Shown piece after piece: positions 63,463-64,000 of a stretch of 64,000 nucleotides of DNA. The stretch spans positions 496,001 through 560,000 of the forward strand of contig CAVZXS010000025.1 of assembly GCA_963779325.1 (NCBI GenBank), read 5' to 3'. The stretch's first letter is position 1, and every line of letters begins with the position of its first letter. The notes beneath the pieces are model-generated. The model worked only from the letters and a program-made list of their open reading frames with translations. It was not told where the DNA came from and made no database searches. Position numbers and translations under genes: made by a program. This stretch comes from CAVZXS01 sp963779325. Its GTDB lineage: Bacteria; Bacteroidota; Bacteroidia; Chitinophagales; Chitinophagaceae.

Positions 63463-64000
63463 ATGGCACTTACTAAAGAACAATTAGCACAACGTATTGC
63501 CCGCGAATTAAAAGACGGATACTATGTAAACCTGGGCATCGGTATTCCTACATTGGTAGCCAATTATATACCGGCGGGTATTGATGTGGTACTGCAAAGC
63601 GAAAACGGTTTGTTGGGCATTGGTCCTTTCCCTTTCGAGGGTGAAGAAGACCCCGACCTGATTAATGCGGGCAAACAAACCATCACGACCATTAAGGGCT
63701 CGGCATTCTTCGACTCTGCCATGAGTTTTGGAATGATACGAGCCGGCAAAGTAGACCTTACTGTACTCGGCGCTATGGAAGTAAGCGAAACGGGTGATAT
63801 AGCCAATTGGAAAATACCGGGTAAAATGGTAAAAGGAATGGGCGGCGCCATGGATATTGTTGCAGCTGCAAAAAATATTATCGTGGCCATGATGCACACC
63901 AACCCGAAAGGTGAATCAAAATTATTACCGGCCTGTACATTGCCGATAACCGGTATCCGGTGTGTAAAAAAAATTGTAACTGATTTGGCGGTATTGGAAA
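63463..64000 (+). CDS. scoB: 3-oxoacid CoA-transferase subunit B, partial
   Basis: 179 codons visible, cut by the right edge. Starts MALTKEQLAQRIARELKDG. The catalytic glutamate is in VLQSENGLLG, and GIGPFPFEGEEDPDLINAGKQT and ESKLLPACTLPITG follow the family. The gap to subunit A is 88 bp and holds the TCTCCGCCGATCGGTGGAGA hairpin. Together they form the ketone-body type succinyl-CoA:3-oxoacid CoA-transferase. Confidence 0.93.
   Translation, partial: MALTKEQLAQRIARELKDGYYVNLGIGIPTLVANYIPAGIDVVLQSENGLLGIGPFPFEGEEDPDLINAGKQTITTIKGSAFFDSAMSFGMIRAGKVDLTVLGAMEVSETGDIANWKIPGKMVKGMGGAMDIVAAAKNIIVAMMHTNPKGESKLLPACTLPITGIRCVKKIVTDLAVLE

Overview
The window reads as chromosome of a Bacteroidota bacterium, most likely family Chitinophagaceae (inferred from gene content, not from a marker phylogeny). 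Support: type IX secretion parts and cargo (PorT next to ubiE, a DUF4835/PorD-like protein, C-terminal sorting domains), TAnnTTTG-type promoter elements, SusD-free but outer-membrane-barrel-rich content, rpsF-rpsR-rplI and bamD-rpoZ-coaBC gene orders typical of the phylum, and short AT-rich gaps filled with palindromic repeats. No rRNA, tRNA, CRISPR array, transposase or phage gene was recognised.

Layout. 1-4.2 kb: a partial secreted protein, a V8-like serine protease, a repeat-packed 0.9 kb gap, a GNAT-like protein and a small barrel protein. 4.5-9.5 kb: dnaX, a thioredoxin-like protein and the E2 subunit of pyruvate dehydrogenase. 9.6-13.5 kb: a tight operon of UbiA prenyltransferase, type III polyketide synthase, methyltransferase and FAD oxidoreductase, probably making a prenylated and methylated alkylresorcinol or quinone. 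13.5-18.3 kb: barrel protein, GbsR/MarR regulator, membrane protein, DCC-family protein, TIGR01777 epimerase, CoA-binding protein. 18.5-24.2 kb: secreted metalloprotease, RNase H-like protein, engB, ubiE/menG and porT. 24.4-31.5 kb: barrel protein, dihydroorotase, MutS-like ATPase, M1 peptidase, carbon-nitrogen hydrolase. 31.6-35.1 kb: a GxxExxY gene bounded by inverted repeats, then PreT and PreA (reductive pyrimidine catabolism).

35.2-42.7 kb is an accessory island: an AAA ATPase plus subtilisin pair that matches the IetAS anti-phage system, a one-gene unit (125 aa, unknown) lying between direct repeats, a small HNH nuclease, a Gfo/Idh/MocA oxidoreductase, a DUF433 protein and an antitoxin/PIN toxin pair. 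42.9-64 kb returns to core genes: lipid kinase, a 36-residue membrane peptide missed by size filters, rhomboid protease, amidohydrolase, aldo/keto reductase, RRM protein, ribosomal proteins S6-S18-L9, a 1.1 kilo-residue secreted nuclease, recJ, polyprenyl synthase, OmpA, bamD, rpoZ, coaBC, PorD-like, DUF4296 lipoprotein, and both subunits of a 3-oxoacid CoA-transferase (the second cut by the window edge).

Sequence quality matters here: at least seven conserved genes (thioredoxin-like, E2, ubiA, type III PKS, preT, preA, DUF4835) carry one-base frameshifts, mostly in short homopolymers. I treat these as single genes and think sequencing or assembly error is likelier than decay. Several families of dispersed palindromic repeats, one nested inside another, are the clearest unexplained structure; the IetAS island and the polyketide operon are the most interesting gene systems.
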